In this document: positions 47,202-58,439 of the stretch, one piece after another | Position numbering within the stretch: position 1 is the first letter of the stretch | Layout: every line of letters begins with the position of its first letter | The notes under the pieces: generated by a model | Told to the model about the DNA's origin: nothing | The model's input: the letters and a program-made list of their open reading frames with translations, nothing else | Databases searched by the model: none | Source of the DNA: Metridium senile | Taxonomy: Eukaryota; Cnidaria; Anthozoa; Actiniaria; Metridiidae | Reading direction: 5' to 3' | NCBI GenBank assembly: GCA_949775045.1 | Contig: OX459095.1 | Location: forward strand, 28,733,064-28,797,063 | DNA length: 64,000 nt | Position numbers and translations under genes: made by a program

Positions 47202-49567
47202 CACTGGACGAAAAATTGGATTCACAGCAGTGTGAATGTGTAGTGAATGTGCCTGTGAATATCATATTCAACCACATTCTATCATATTCACACCAACGCG
47301 AATATGATCTTCACTACGTATTCACACCATTAAGTGAAGACGTTGAATACCTTTTTCACAATACATTCACATATTAGTGAAGATGATGTGAATATTGAAT
47401 TAGCATCATATTCACCCCATAGGTGAACTTATTGCAAACACTGTTTTCACTTCACATTCACTTCAGTATAATCTGATGCATATATCATTTTTACTCCTAA
47501 TCTTTCTCTCGTGAATATGATGTGAATGTCGAATTATCATCATATTCACCCCATAGGTGAACTTATTGCAAACACCGTTTACACTTTATATTCACTTCGG
47601 AATAATTTGATGCAAATATCATTTTTACTCCTAATCTTTCTCTCGTGAATATGATGTGAATGTCGAATTATCATCATATTCACCCCATAGGTGAACTTAT
47701 TGCAAACACCGTTTACACTTTATATTCACTTCGGAATAATTTGATGCAAATATCATTTTTACTCGTATTCTTTCTCACGTGAATATGATGTGAATGAATG
47801 AAACAATCAGGTCGGATATAGCGGATAATACTTTATTTCATAAAACCATAATCAGTTACAACTTTAAATTAAGACACATGAATGAAAACTAGAGAGTAAA
47901 CTAGTATAGGCTGCGAGTCTAACAGAAATATACATGTCTAACAGCAGTTTGGCCTAACAGACATTTGGCTGGCGCCATACAACGCCGTTCAACGGTAGAA
48001 ACATTGTCGAACAAATCTACATCAAAATTAATACTACTTAACCCTAAACAGTTCAAACAAGTAATATTAACCTTCTAGTAAATCCTTGGTCCCTGCTTAG
48101 TGTCTCATCTGTTCACTAAAACGTCGAATTACGGTGAGTTTAACTTTGTCTTAATTCGAAACGTGTTGACTTCTTTTCGCTGCCTTCAGCATCGTTGCCT
48201 TCAGCATCCCTCAATAACAGCAGTTTAGTCCTAGATTTACTTCATCTCTGCCGACTCTTCTCACTCTAAGCAACTGCTGTTTATGTCCTACCGATATTTA
48301 GAGAATTCGCTCCGCTTATTAAAAGATAGAAGTTCTTTTACGAGCCGTACAGCCGTAGATCTGTTGAAGTGTTTCTAACCGACGTCGCTGAACTGACGCG
48401 TGACTAAGCCTCATATTCAAAATTGGTTGCATAACAAATCACTCGCGCCTGATTGGTCAATATTAAAATACGGATATTTGATTGGTAGGTTGATGTAGAA
48501 GCAAAATTAAATATATGATCTATTTGTTGTTATAATCTCGACTATTTTAGTTCTTTATGCTATTTGGTAACTAGAATTTTAACGATTTTGTATCAATTTT
48601 AGAACTCTTTAACAATCAAATTGCTGTTATCTGGCGAATGGATAAAAATAATAATACACTGTAACTAGAATGATCCCGGCGAATGATAATTAATACTTAT
48701 TTAACGGTTAGCTCAAACGACAAAAATAGGATATCTGTAAATAAGGAAAATGTAAGTTTATATCATATCAATACCAACGTTACTATATTGTTACTTATTT
48801 TCGGCGAAACGTATCGGTAGTGAAAATCTAACGAGTATATTTTGCGATGTGGGGAATAAAAAATTCACAATTGATTCACTTCAGATTCACACTAGTAGAG
48901 AATTCCATATTCTCATCTTTATTCACACTTCGTGAATGTGATGTGAATATGTATATTTGCATCAGTTTCGCATTATATTCACACATGGTGTAAATATAAT
49001 TTGCGATTTGGGCAACAAAACATTCACGATTGATTCACTTTAGATTCACACTTGTAGAGAATTCCATATTCTCTTCTTTATTCACACTTCGTGAATGTGA
49101 TGTGAATATGTATATTTGCATCAGTTTCGCACTATATTCACACATGGTGTAAATATAATTTGCGATTTGGGCAACACCACATTCACAATTGATTCACTTT
49201 AGATTCACACTAGTAGAGAATTCCATATTCTCTTCTTTATTCACACTTTGTGAATGTGATGTGAATATGTATATTCGCATCAGTTTCGCATTATATTTAC
49301 ACATGGTGTAAATATAATTTGCGATTTGGGCAACACCACATTCACAATTGATTCACTTTAGATTCACACTAGTAGAGAATTCCATATTCTCTTCTTAATT
49401 CACACTTTGTGAATGTGATGTGAATATGTATATTCGCATCAGTTTCGCATTATATTCACACATGGTGTAAATATCATGTTCACTTGGGGTGTGAATATAA
49501 TGCGAATATGGTTCACCAAATTCACACCATATTCACACATATGGTGAATCCGACTTTTCGTCCAGTG
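47202..49567. mobile_element. CACTA (EnSpm)-like non-autonomous element, 2.37 kb
   Basis: Ends CACTGGACGAAAAATTGGAT and its inverse CGACTTTTCGTCCAGTG, flanked by TTA on both sides (47199-47201, 49568-49570). CACTG termini with a 3-bp duplication are the mark of the CACTA/EnSpm group. Two subterminal arrays are rich in TTCAC/GTGAA words: left, 134-bp units starting at 47407, 47541 and 47675; right, 159-bp units starting at 48901, 49060, 49219 and 49378. The 1 kb core (47800-48830) has no transposase frame. Confidence 0.82.
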
Positions 49568-49570
49568 TTA

Positions 49571-50782
49571 TAAACAGTCCAAATTAGTCATCAAATTTGA
49601 CTACCGTGGTTTGTTGTGATATTTGAGAAACCAAAACAGTAGAACAGCCAATCAGAGCACGTTTTTAGTTTATGACGTCACACCTAAATGAACGCTAACC
49701 GGCCCACAACTAAAATCAAAATGGCGCCCGAAATTGTTTACGACTGAGAAGAAGTTTGATGATCTTCTTCATGACAAGATGTGGGGAACATGCAAATTAT
49801 TCCATAACTGAAGTATTCTTACGTCAGATCTTCAAATTTCCGTTTATATCTCACTTTGTCTTTGCATGCAACGACATCGTAAACTTAATTCGAATTACTC
49901 AATCGATCTAGATATTTCAGAACGTGATGTATATCGAGTGAAAGTTTAGTAAGCTTATATGCGTTTATAATATTAAGACATTTTGACATTCTGCTCTTGA
50001 AATGCAAACCCACATGAATTGATTGTATGAAATACGGTTCCGAGTATCTTCTGTTTACGCTTTAGTCTATATTTCCTTAACGTATACAAGAAAACAGTTT
50101 AATTTACAAGAAATATAATGTTTGGGGCTGCCTTAAGGTAACCATTTAATACAAATATTGAAAAATCAACACAATAAATTGTCGTTCTTAGAGATTGTAT
50201 TGTTTTATTCAAGTAACTGATATTGTTTTCTGATTCTCTGTGTAAAAATTAAGACATTTGTAATCAACACATTTGTCTGTCGAGCTAGTATCTAATGGTA
50301 CTGTAGGTGGTCAATCAGAGTCGTGCTTTCCCCATATACAACAGGGACTTTATATGAAGTAAAAATCTTGCCATTTTCTTATTTTTCTTTCTCTTTCTCA
50401 TAGAAACATAGAAACGGCGGGTGTACATCAGGGAGATCATTACTAAATTTTAGATTCCAGATGTCATCACATTAATTTAGTCTTCAAAACAGAAGCTTTG
50501 ACTTTTCTAGAATCGTCCTACTTTGCGACAGCGGTCTGCAAGATATTCATAATGTGAGCTTTGACTTTCTGAAAGAGAGCAAGCAGAAACATATTTATTT
50601 AAGGGACCGTTCTTTTTTTACCAGCCCTTTAAATCTGCCCCCCCCCCCTCTCTTTGGCTGCAAAAAAAATCTGACCCCCCCTACTGCTATCAAATTCAAT
50701 TCATGCCCCCCTCCCCCCCCCCCCCAAAAAAAAACAACAACAACACACACACAAAAAAAAACATGCACAAGTCACATTTTCC
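49571..50782. other. intergenic, with poly-C and poly-A runs
   Basis: GCCAATCAGAGCACG and AAAATGGCGCC at 49648-49730 look promoter-like but no gene follows. C runs occur at 50639-50648 and 50704-50723. Confidence 0.4.
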
Positions 50783-50910
50783 CAATAGCTGTTATTACAG
50801 TTATTTGCAAATGATTTTGAACAATGGGTTGAAGTCGAGGTTTGCCCGAAAGCCTCGATTTGAATCCATTGTTTGAAATAATTTGCAGATAACTGTAATA
50901 ACAGCTATTC
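50783..50910. mobile_element. palindromic MITE
   Basis: AATAGCTGTTATTACAGTTA / TAACTGTAATAACAGCTATT ends with TCGAGG / CCTCGA at the centre. Confidence 0.8.
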
Positions 50911-51174
50911 ACAATAACATGTATTTACTTGCATTACTTTCGATGGAATATATACATTATTATGTGATATCAAATGATGATCTTTTAAAAAAGTGTATCG
51001 ATCCGCATAAACTTATGAAAATAGTATGATTTCAAAAATATAAAAAACAATCCTCATGTAAAAATTGCATGTACTACACAATTTAGAATTTTAAAAATCT
51101 ACGTTGGTCTGAATTTTCAAGTCTGTTAACGGTTCTTCCTGATCGTCGACTTGTCACTTTTGGTATATCTTGGC

Positions 51175-51585
51175 CTATATTATAGCAAGAACAATATCAT
51201 CCAGATCCTCTTCTTCGCTGTATCTCTCTTCTTCACTGCTTGTTTTGTCTTCCTCTTCTTCATCTGTCTCCTCCTCTTCACTTGTTTCCTCTTCTTCTTG
51301 ATCCATTTCCTGTACCTCTTTATTTCCTTCTCTCCCTTTCACATTTTTGCATTCCTGTCTACAGTGCTCTTTAATCTTTGCAACTTTGTCTTCCTTCTTC
51401 ATCTTCATACAATCATTCATAAAAGAAATATAGCCCATAGCATGAAAGAGCACATAAAAATATACAAGATTGCAGACACCATTATATTCTGTTGAATAAT
51501 GACCAAGTAGCAGCGTTTCAAATATATGAGCTGTCTCTCCAAACCATACATTCCTTAATTTGTAATCTTTTGGATCTTTGAGAGA
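51175..51585 (-). CDS. open frame with acidic tail, possible exon or transposon-derived ORF
   Basis: The frame is open for 136 codons between a TAG at 51586-51588 and the stop at 51175. The first half is mixed and partly hydrophobic (NVWFGETAHIFETLLL; NGVCNLVYFYVLFHAMGYIS). It then becomes basic and ends in a Glu/Asp/Ser-rich tail (EEEETSEEEETDEEEED). The AG at 51586-51587 could be a splice acceptor, making this a terminal exon; otherwise the first ATG is internal (about 51438). The nearby plus-strand sequence at 51695-51770 resembles a repeated element at 43020-43065, so this may be part of a transposon. I do not recognise the family. Confidence 0.3.
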   Translation of the reverse strand, partial: SLKDPKDYKLRNVWFGETAHIFETLLLGHYSTEYNGVCNLVYFYVLFHAMGYISFMNDCMKMKKEDKVAKIKEHCRQECKNVKGREGNKEVQEMDQEEEETSEEEETDEEEEDKTSSEEERYSEEEDLDDIVLAII

Positions 51586-51945
51586 CTATTGCAATGGAAA
51601 TATACAACCAAATAGCATTAAAATTTGTGATGTGGTATATTTTGATGTGCTTTTTCATGTTATGCAGTTCATTTTTTATTGCCGGATAATTCTAGAAACT
51701 AGTACCCAGTCCCCTCCTAGCCACTCCTCGTTTAGAACATGGCCAATTACCTTCACATGTAAGCTCGGATCAATTGGACCCGCTGCAAAATCTTCAATCT
51801 TCTATCTAAGGTAGAATCTTCAATCGTGGCCGCCGGATTCATGGCGTTTTAAAAATACGCGTTAAAATTTGGAACATAGACAAATTAAAGTAAAAGGTAT
51901 ATAAACTAAAGAATTACTACAAAATCTTCTTTAACTATCGTATAT

Positions 51946-52232
51946 ACACCTAATTCAAAAAAGCCGTGACGGGCCGAATGGCGATTGGCGATTGGTGATT
52001 GGCGATTGGCGATTGTGGGACTGTGGATAATACGAATTTCTTCTTATTCTATTCTAAATTACCCAAACATCGTTAAGCAATGACCTTAGATGGATGTCTC
52101 GAAGGTTTCGCTGAACGATGGAGGCATTGTTTGGGTAATTTAGAAACGAATAAGAAGGAATTCATATTACCCATCGCCAAACACCAATCGCCAATCGCCG
52201 TTCGCCCCGTCAACCTTTTTTGAATTAGGTGT
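51946..52232. mobile_element. MITE with ACACCTAATYCAAAAAA ends, copy 3, different core
   Basis: Same ACACCTAATTCAAAAAA termini, but the interior is unlike copies 1 and 2. A GATTGGC 7-mer repeats in tandem (51980-52015), matched inverted at the right, around an inner palindrome ATTACCCAAACA... / ...TGTTTGGGTAAT. Confidence 0.83.
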
Positions 52233-52403
52233 ATATACCTGAAGCGCTGAGCTGCTGAGTCAAAAGTAGAAAGTAATATATATGCCATAGGCATACCTTT
52301 CCACGTTTGACGTCACAATTACAAGAAGTAATAAATTCAAAATGGCTTCGAAAACTATCGGATTGATTGTGAGTGAAAATTGGTCAAAAAGATTGAAAAA
52401 AGG

Positions 52404-52500
52404 TAGCCTGCGTTACAGACCCTTGTAAGCGCTCGAAACGTCTCCCGCCAACAAGCGTCTGCGCGCCGAGAGCAAAAATTCCATACTGATGACGTTCTTT
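52404..52500. mobile_element. solo hAT-type MITE end
   Basis: TAGCCTGCGTTACAGACC resembles the left end at 53092 (TAGCCTGCGTTACATCC), but no matching right end is seen nearby. Confidence 0.45.
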
Positions 52501-53091
52501 GACCCAGATCGGGTCAAAAGCTCTCATTGGACAATTTTGTTTAATTGACACCTCATATGCAAATCAAGAGTGGTTTCGCTTCTTTGACTGAAATCTTAAC
52601 TCAAACAACACTTCTACAGTTATATTTATTCAAAATAATGGTTTCATAGAGCATATATATTAAAGACAAGAATGATACATTGCAGCGAATTATCAAAATC
52701 TCATGTCGATTTTTGTGAAGGATTTCAACGCCGTGAACTTTTGCCGACTTAATTTAATACACAGAGTTCTTCGGTATTTGTAATAAAATCTTCAATAAAC
52801 TCAAACAACACTTCTACAGTTATATTCATTCAAAAATAATGATTTCATGGAGCACATTTGTGACATTAATCAGACATTAAAGCGAATTATTACAATCTAA
52901 TGGCGAGATTTGAGAAGGACTCATGCATCCGATGCATTAAATTAAGATATTCACACGGCGTGTGAACTTTCGCTGGCGGTTCGATAAGTCACTGTTGTTA
53001 TAGTTTTGCTTTTATCACAGACTAATGTGCTTGTATTCGTCTCCGATATATGCTCTGAAGATAATTCATTTGGTCTTTCATGATGGCAGCG

Positions 53092-53440
53092 TAGCCTGCG
53101 TTACATCCGGTTTATTCCCCGTAATAACCGTCTGCGAAATAACGAACATATTCGTGTTCTGAGACCCCCAGCGAATAGCAGGAAAATATATAATAGATGC
53201 TGATTGGCTGTTGACCTTTCAAATTCTAACGAGTCCTCCCATTGGTTCGATTTTGCAAACGGGAAAGACTGAGGAGAGTAATCGAACCAATGGGAGGACT
53301 CGTTAGAATTTGAAAGGTCAACAGCCAATCAGCATCTATAATATATTTTCCTGCTATTCGCTGGGGGTCTCAGAACACGAATATGTTCGTTATTTCGCAG
53401 ACGGTTATTACGGGGAATAAACCGGATGTAACGCAGGCTA
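53092..53440. mobile_element. hAT-type MITE, copy D, near-perfect 349 bp palindrome
   Basis: TAGCCTGCGTTACATCCGG / CCGGATGTAACGCAGGCTA ends, arms of about 160 bp that match almost perfectly, and an exact 8-bp target duplication TGGCAGCG (53084-53091, 53441-53448). The opposing open frames here are mirror images. Confidence 0.93.
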
Positions 53441-54111
53441 TGGCAGCGGAGAAACGACGATAATAATCGCATTTTCCTTCCACAAATTGCTCGAGAAGTT
53501 CGAAGCCATCTATTTCGATGAGAGGAACAACCTGAAAAATAATTGAAGGGTGGTGGTGAATTCATGGGATAAAGTTTCGGGTATCAGAGGTAAAAAAAAA
53601 ATATACTATATATAAATACTATATTTTGTCTTTTACGTTTTTAGAACATTACCGCGGAGCATGCTCTTAAATATTCGAGATTATTATATATCCTATTCAA
53701 ACTCGTTTTCTTATTGGTCGAGAGCACTTCACGTGGAGGGAAATAAATCGATCTATTCCCCTCGTGAGAGGGGAATAAATCCACGTAAATAAAAAAAATT
53801 CAAAATGGAGAGGAAATGTTTCTTCGTTTGAATAGGGTATATAATAAAACACTTAATGTCTGATCCCTTGGGAAATCAGTTAGTTTTGTTTCCCTCGAAT
53901 CTCAAAGTTTCCCTCGGCCGGAGCCTCGGGAAACATTGAGATTCTCGGGAAACAAAACTAACTGTTTCCCTCGGGACCAGTCATTAAGTGCTTAATATTC
54001 CCCAAGGGAGTGCTTTTAAAAGAGCTATCAGGTCTGATCTATCAGGATTTGTAAACCATTCAGTTTTATTTGAAACGCAATGCTATGAATAGTCCCATTA
54101 GAATTATAACT

Positions 54112-55186
54112 AACCTGAGTATCAGGCTCTAGGGGAGGGGGGAAGGAGAGAAAGAAGGGAGAGAGGGAAGAAAGGGAGAGCCTGACACGAAACGCGATTT
54201 AAGCCATTCCGCCCCCTCGCTTGACCCACAGCATGATATTACATAGGAGCCAATCAAAATTGCTTCCGGTTGTCATGTCGTCATGTCAAAACACGAGCAG
54301 CAATGTCGCTAATGAAACAACAATGTTATGAAAACATTTACTGGATAAAATAATCTCATACCAGTTATAAAACTGAAGGCTGAAATATTAAATCTACAAG
54401 CTTAACTTTACACTGAAATATATACTCAGAATCAGGCAGAAGGCTGAATTTAATACACAAACAAATCAAGTACTAGAAAATGTACGTCTTGAAGACTTCC
54501 CGACTTCAAAGCCTGAATCTATTTGTGCGATAACCATCGTTCAGCGCTACCGAAGACGATCTCTAGCTCCTCGATGTTTTTAGCCTCAATCTCGTCCATG
54601 TTTTCTAGTGTAGCGGCTTTTAATTTATAATGCCGCTACCACACAATCGTTTAGTCTGTTGTTTTCGAATCAGTTCACGACAATGATTTTCATTGACTTC
54701 GTTAATTTCCCCTGTCTTTTGAAACCAATGGCTACTCAAAACTTTGGGCAAGAGCTGATAAATGTGCTCATTCCATGCCCAGTTGAAAGGACACCGAGGA
54801 CGTCCTTCTTCTTGATCTGATGTTTTAAGGCATAACTCCTGCTTCTTTTTGAGAGTTAGTCCAGGGAATACCTCGAGTGCTTCTTTGATCGAGAGCATCA
54901 TCGAATTCTTTGTGATTCATTACAAGCTTTTTTTTCGAACACGAATACTAGATATACCATATAAATAACCAAATAACATTGCAACCTCGATCGCTTCGAT
55001 CGCGTATTAGTTCGCGTCTAGAGTTTCACTTCCGTTCTATTGTTCAATGGACCAATCAGAAAAACATTCATATTCTGAATGTTTGACACAGGAAAAAACG
55101 GCTTTTGTGTCAGGCCCTCCTCTTCCCTCTTCTCTCTTCCCCAGTCCCTCCCTGCCCCCTCCCCGAGTGCCTGATACTCAGGTTAA
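54112..55186. mobile_element. hAT-like element of 1.07 kb with ORFs
   Basis: Ends TAACCTGAGTATCAGGC and GCCTGATACTCAGGTTAA, with an exact 8-bp duplication ATTATAAC (54104-54111, 55187-55194). Just inside are a purine tract (54131-54183) and its pyrimidine mirror (55116-55163). Two small minus-strand frames lie within. Confidence 0.85.
54620..54901 (-). CDS. 93-codon ORF carried inside a hAT-like element
   Basis: A tandem ATG at 54901/54898 opens a frame of 93 codons with reasonable protein composition (IKEALEVFPGLTLKKKQELC, then CPFNWAWNEHIYQLLPKVL). It lies wholly inside the 54112-55186 element. A second short frame follows on the same strand (MDEIEAKNIEELEIVFGSAE, starting at 54599, 26 codons). 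Neither shows a zinc finger or a transposase triad that I can recognise. They could be remains of an element-encoded protein or of a captured host exon. Confidence 0.4.
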   Translation of the reverse strand: MMLSIKEALEVFPGLTLKKKQELCLKTSDQEEGRPRCPFNWAWNEHIYQLLPKVLSSHWFQKTGEINEVNENHCRELIRKQQTKRLCGSGIIN

Positions 55187-55348
55187 ATTATAACTGCATG
55201 AGTAATCAGTATTTCTTTCATCTGGTAAATAATAAAAAAGAGTAGATGAACTTCGCTTCGAATAACCGTTATACCATTTCTGATAAAAAACGACAAATTT
55301 GCTGATGGGAACGAACAATACTAGAGACAAAGCTCCAAATAATACTAC

Positions 55349-55559
55349 CAATAGTCCCCTTAAAAGGTCTTAAAAGTCCATCTTAAAAGGTAGCCGGGCC
55401 TTTGCATTGAAGCGAGACGTACGTTGAGCTTGCAATGATAGAGACACGTGAATAAGACCCGGTAAGGTATTAAAAGGTCTCTATCATTGCAAGCTCAACG
55501 TTCGTCTCGCTTCGATGCAAAGGCACGGCTACCTTTTAAAATGGCACATGGGACTATTG
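55349..55559. mobile_element. palindromic MITE, CAATAGTCCC ends
   Basis: CAATAGTCCC / GGGACTATTG ends. The arms run through AAAAGGTAGCCG, TTTGCATTGAAGCGAGACG and TTGCAATGATAGAGAC, each inverted on the other side. Confidence 0.85.
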
Positions 55560-57060
55560 TTTCGCAATGGCATGATATTTGTGAGTTATGATAATGAGCT
55601 TAATTCTCAAGTACAATAACGTCATTCTATCGAATGCTTCAGCTAGCAAGCTCATTCACATGCAAGCGGAAAAACTGTGAAGCGCATGCAAGAATTGAGC
55701 GAGCTTTATCGGACTTTTCGTGGTTTCCAAATCATCGTAGTTCCATAGCCAGTCTCTGTACAGACCACCAAAATAGTTTTAGAAATCTGGTAAGTTCAAT
55801 ATTGTAAATGAACCCTTCTTGAGAAGGTTTTGGGTGTATTTTAAACCGTGGGAATGAAACAGGTTTATCGACAAGAGTTGTTTACACTAATTACTTGTCA
55901 GTTAAAAACTATGCGTTGTTAATTATTATTGAGAGCTACCCCGTTTTTGTGGAGTGATAACAAATGAGTTACGCTATAAACTTAAGATAACTACTTCACT
56001 TAAACTAAACGATTTTTGTTGAAAAGTGTGTAAATATTCAACTACAATTAGAAACGAGCTCCTTATAAGCAAATTAAATTCATTATATTTTAACAGCCAT
56101 TAAGCGAAGATTTGAATTAAAACATAATCTTACTGTAAAAAGTAGTTATTTTGTTATCAATTTGAAAGTTGAGCTTAAATTTTCAAAAATCTTAACTTAG
56201 AAACTTGAAAAACAACTGCAATAATTGATAATATTAAACGTGTGCAATTTACATTTATCTCATTAACTATAATATCATGCACGGACCTAGTTTGAAAACA
56301 ATACTCTAAATTTGCTTTAAAACGTTAACCAGCTCCAGAAAAAGCGGAGATTTTGTTCGGTTGCGAATTATCGAATCGTTTTTTATAGTAATTCTTACTC
56401 GAATTGCGCATGCTACAAAGAAGATTAGTAAAAATAATTCAATATAAAGTTCATGGAACAATGCCCAATGACAATCATGTATTTTATTGTCGATTATTTT
56501 CTTTATAGTCCTCCTACTCGTATTGCTACAAATTAAATTAGTAAAATAATTAGAAATAAGATTTAGGTTTGAAATATTAAATATGGTAGCTTTTGGCACG
56601 CACCTTTTTGTTCGCTTGACTGAATAACAAAATGAACGCAATTTATACACGTACATTCCTATTTTTAAGTCATTCATTCATGCAAGGAAATAATACAATA
56701 ATACTTAACAACCAAATTTTTTTGTTTTTGTTTTTTCATTTAAGTTAACATAATTTTTTATTTCGGAAATTTCTATCTTATTTTTCAATAAAATAGCCGT
56801 ACACTAAGAATATAAATGTATTGGTTCTCTAACCTAAATTCAAAGTATGACAGCCAATATTATACGCTCTTGTAACTGGTATGTACATTTACTGATTTTG
56901 TATTTGGTCTAATATTTGTTATTAAAAGTGGTTTCATGTCTGCATGAATATTCAATAACTAACTCAATAAATATATCCTGTTTAGGTAAATTATTTTAAT
57001 GGAATTAACAATTCATAAATTTGCGAGTGGTTTCGATCAACTTGCGAAACAAAACCGTGA
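55560..57060. other. intergenic, no supported gene
   Basis: No exon or bordered repeat is seen; the longest frame (56306-56677, minus) has the composition of AT-rich non-coding DNA. Confidence 0.45.
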
Positions 57061-57097
57061 CTGTGCGGTTTAATAATAATTATAATAATAATAATTA

Positions 57098-57238
57098 GAG
57101 TACAAACACAAAAAGTGTGCAACATAAATACCACTAAATACTGATAAATTATGCTAATTCTATTGTTCTCTATTGTTTAATCAACACTATTTAGTGGTAA
57201 ATAGTGCAAAGTATTGCACACTTTTAGTGTTTGTACTC
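57098..57238. mobile_element. MITE with GAGTACAAACAC ends, copy 3
   Basis: 141 bp, TA on both sides (57096-57097, 57239-57240). It sits within AATAATAATAATT / AAGCGCCATATATCAAAGTA, which resembles a decayed LINE tail like the one at 44547. Confidence 0.88.
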
Positions 57239-58043
57239 TATTAATATAATTTATTTTAAAACTTATAAAGCGCCATATATCAAAGTACATTTTCATCGGC
57301 GCATAAACAAATACAAATAAAATGAATAAAATGTAAAATAAAAAAATAAAATAAAAATAAAAATAAATAAAATAAAAAAATAAAAACTAATGTATAAAAT
57401 GGTTAAAATAGATAAATTTTGATAATATATATAATATAATATTTCACGACGTTTCGATGTCGCTGACATCATTTTCAAGTGAGGTTTATTCGATAAAATT
57501 CTAGTAAAATAGATAAAAGGCATAATATATAACAAATTATAATGCTGGATTTAAATGCATCTAATTAAATAGAATATGCATATAAGTAATATCGAGTATT
57601 AGAATATGTACATTTATACGGTTTAGAGTGAGCTCCTCTCATGGGCGACCCTGAAGGACGTTGGCGGCAAAAAGCAAAGTAAATGTCAATTTTCTGAGAC
57701 TTTACATGTAATTTGCCAGTTGATAAAACTAAATTAGACACATCAAATAAGCTTACAAAAAAATTGGGGGTCACCGTCGTTTTTGAGTAAAATGGTCTCA
57801 AAGTCGGCAATTTCGGCATTTTTCGAAAGCATCGTGACGGAATGTCTTGGTGGCAAAAACAAGAAAAAAAATTAGTAAAAAATGCCAGTCATAATAAAAG
57901 AAGGCCCTACAATGTTTTTGAAATTCATAATATTTGGAAATAAAGCGATTTTTTGACACAAAACGTGAAAATAATTACCTTTTTTGGAGAAAAAGACCGT
58001 ACGTCTCGAACAAAAAGGCCGCTTTTCCGCGCGAACGTCTTTT

Positions 58044-58079
58044 TTTTTAGCGGACCACTTAAAAGTGGTCCGCTAAAAA
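58044..58079. repeat. perfect inverted repeat, 17-base arms
   Basis: TTTTTAGCGGACCACTT and AAGTGGTCCGCTAAAAA around a 2-base spacer, next to a copy of the CCATGATCCC family. Confidence 0.85.
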
Positions 58080-58439
58080 CGTTTTCATTTTCTCCCTTGT
58101 TCATCAGGTAATAAGTAATATAATTGTATGTTTTCTTAAAATGTTTTTCCTTTTTTCCCATGATCCCAAATACGTTTGGCATGTCATATTTTTGTTCCCC
58201 AGTTTTAATCAGGTTCCCTGGAAATAATTGTTGAAAATGATCCCTTTTCATATAATTGAAATTAATGCTTTCCAAATTCAATAACCTACCACAACATTGC
58301 ATCTTAAACTAAAGATTATGACGTCATCATTCCGGTGTTGCACTTCTCCCGCCGTAATATTTTATTTCTTGAGTTTCTTACATATATCCAAATTGTTTTT
58401 GCGAGATAATTCTATACTACGTGTAAGATAATTCTCTAA

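Noticed and set aside
47202..49567. A CRISPR-like array in the regular TTCAC-rich repeats
   Set aside because: Repeats are 134 and 159 bp long units without repeat-spacer structure, inside an element with transposon ends in a eukaryotic genome.
53101..53565. Two minus-strand frames of about 75 codons
   Set aside because: They lie in or run out of the 349 bp hAT-type palindrome and have no protein features.
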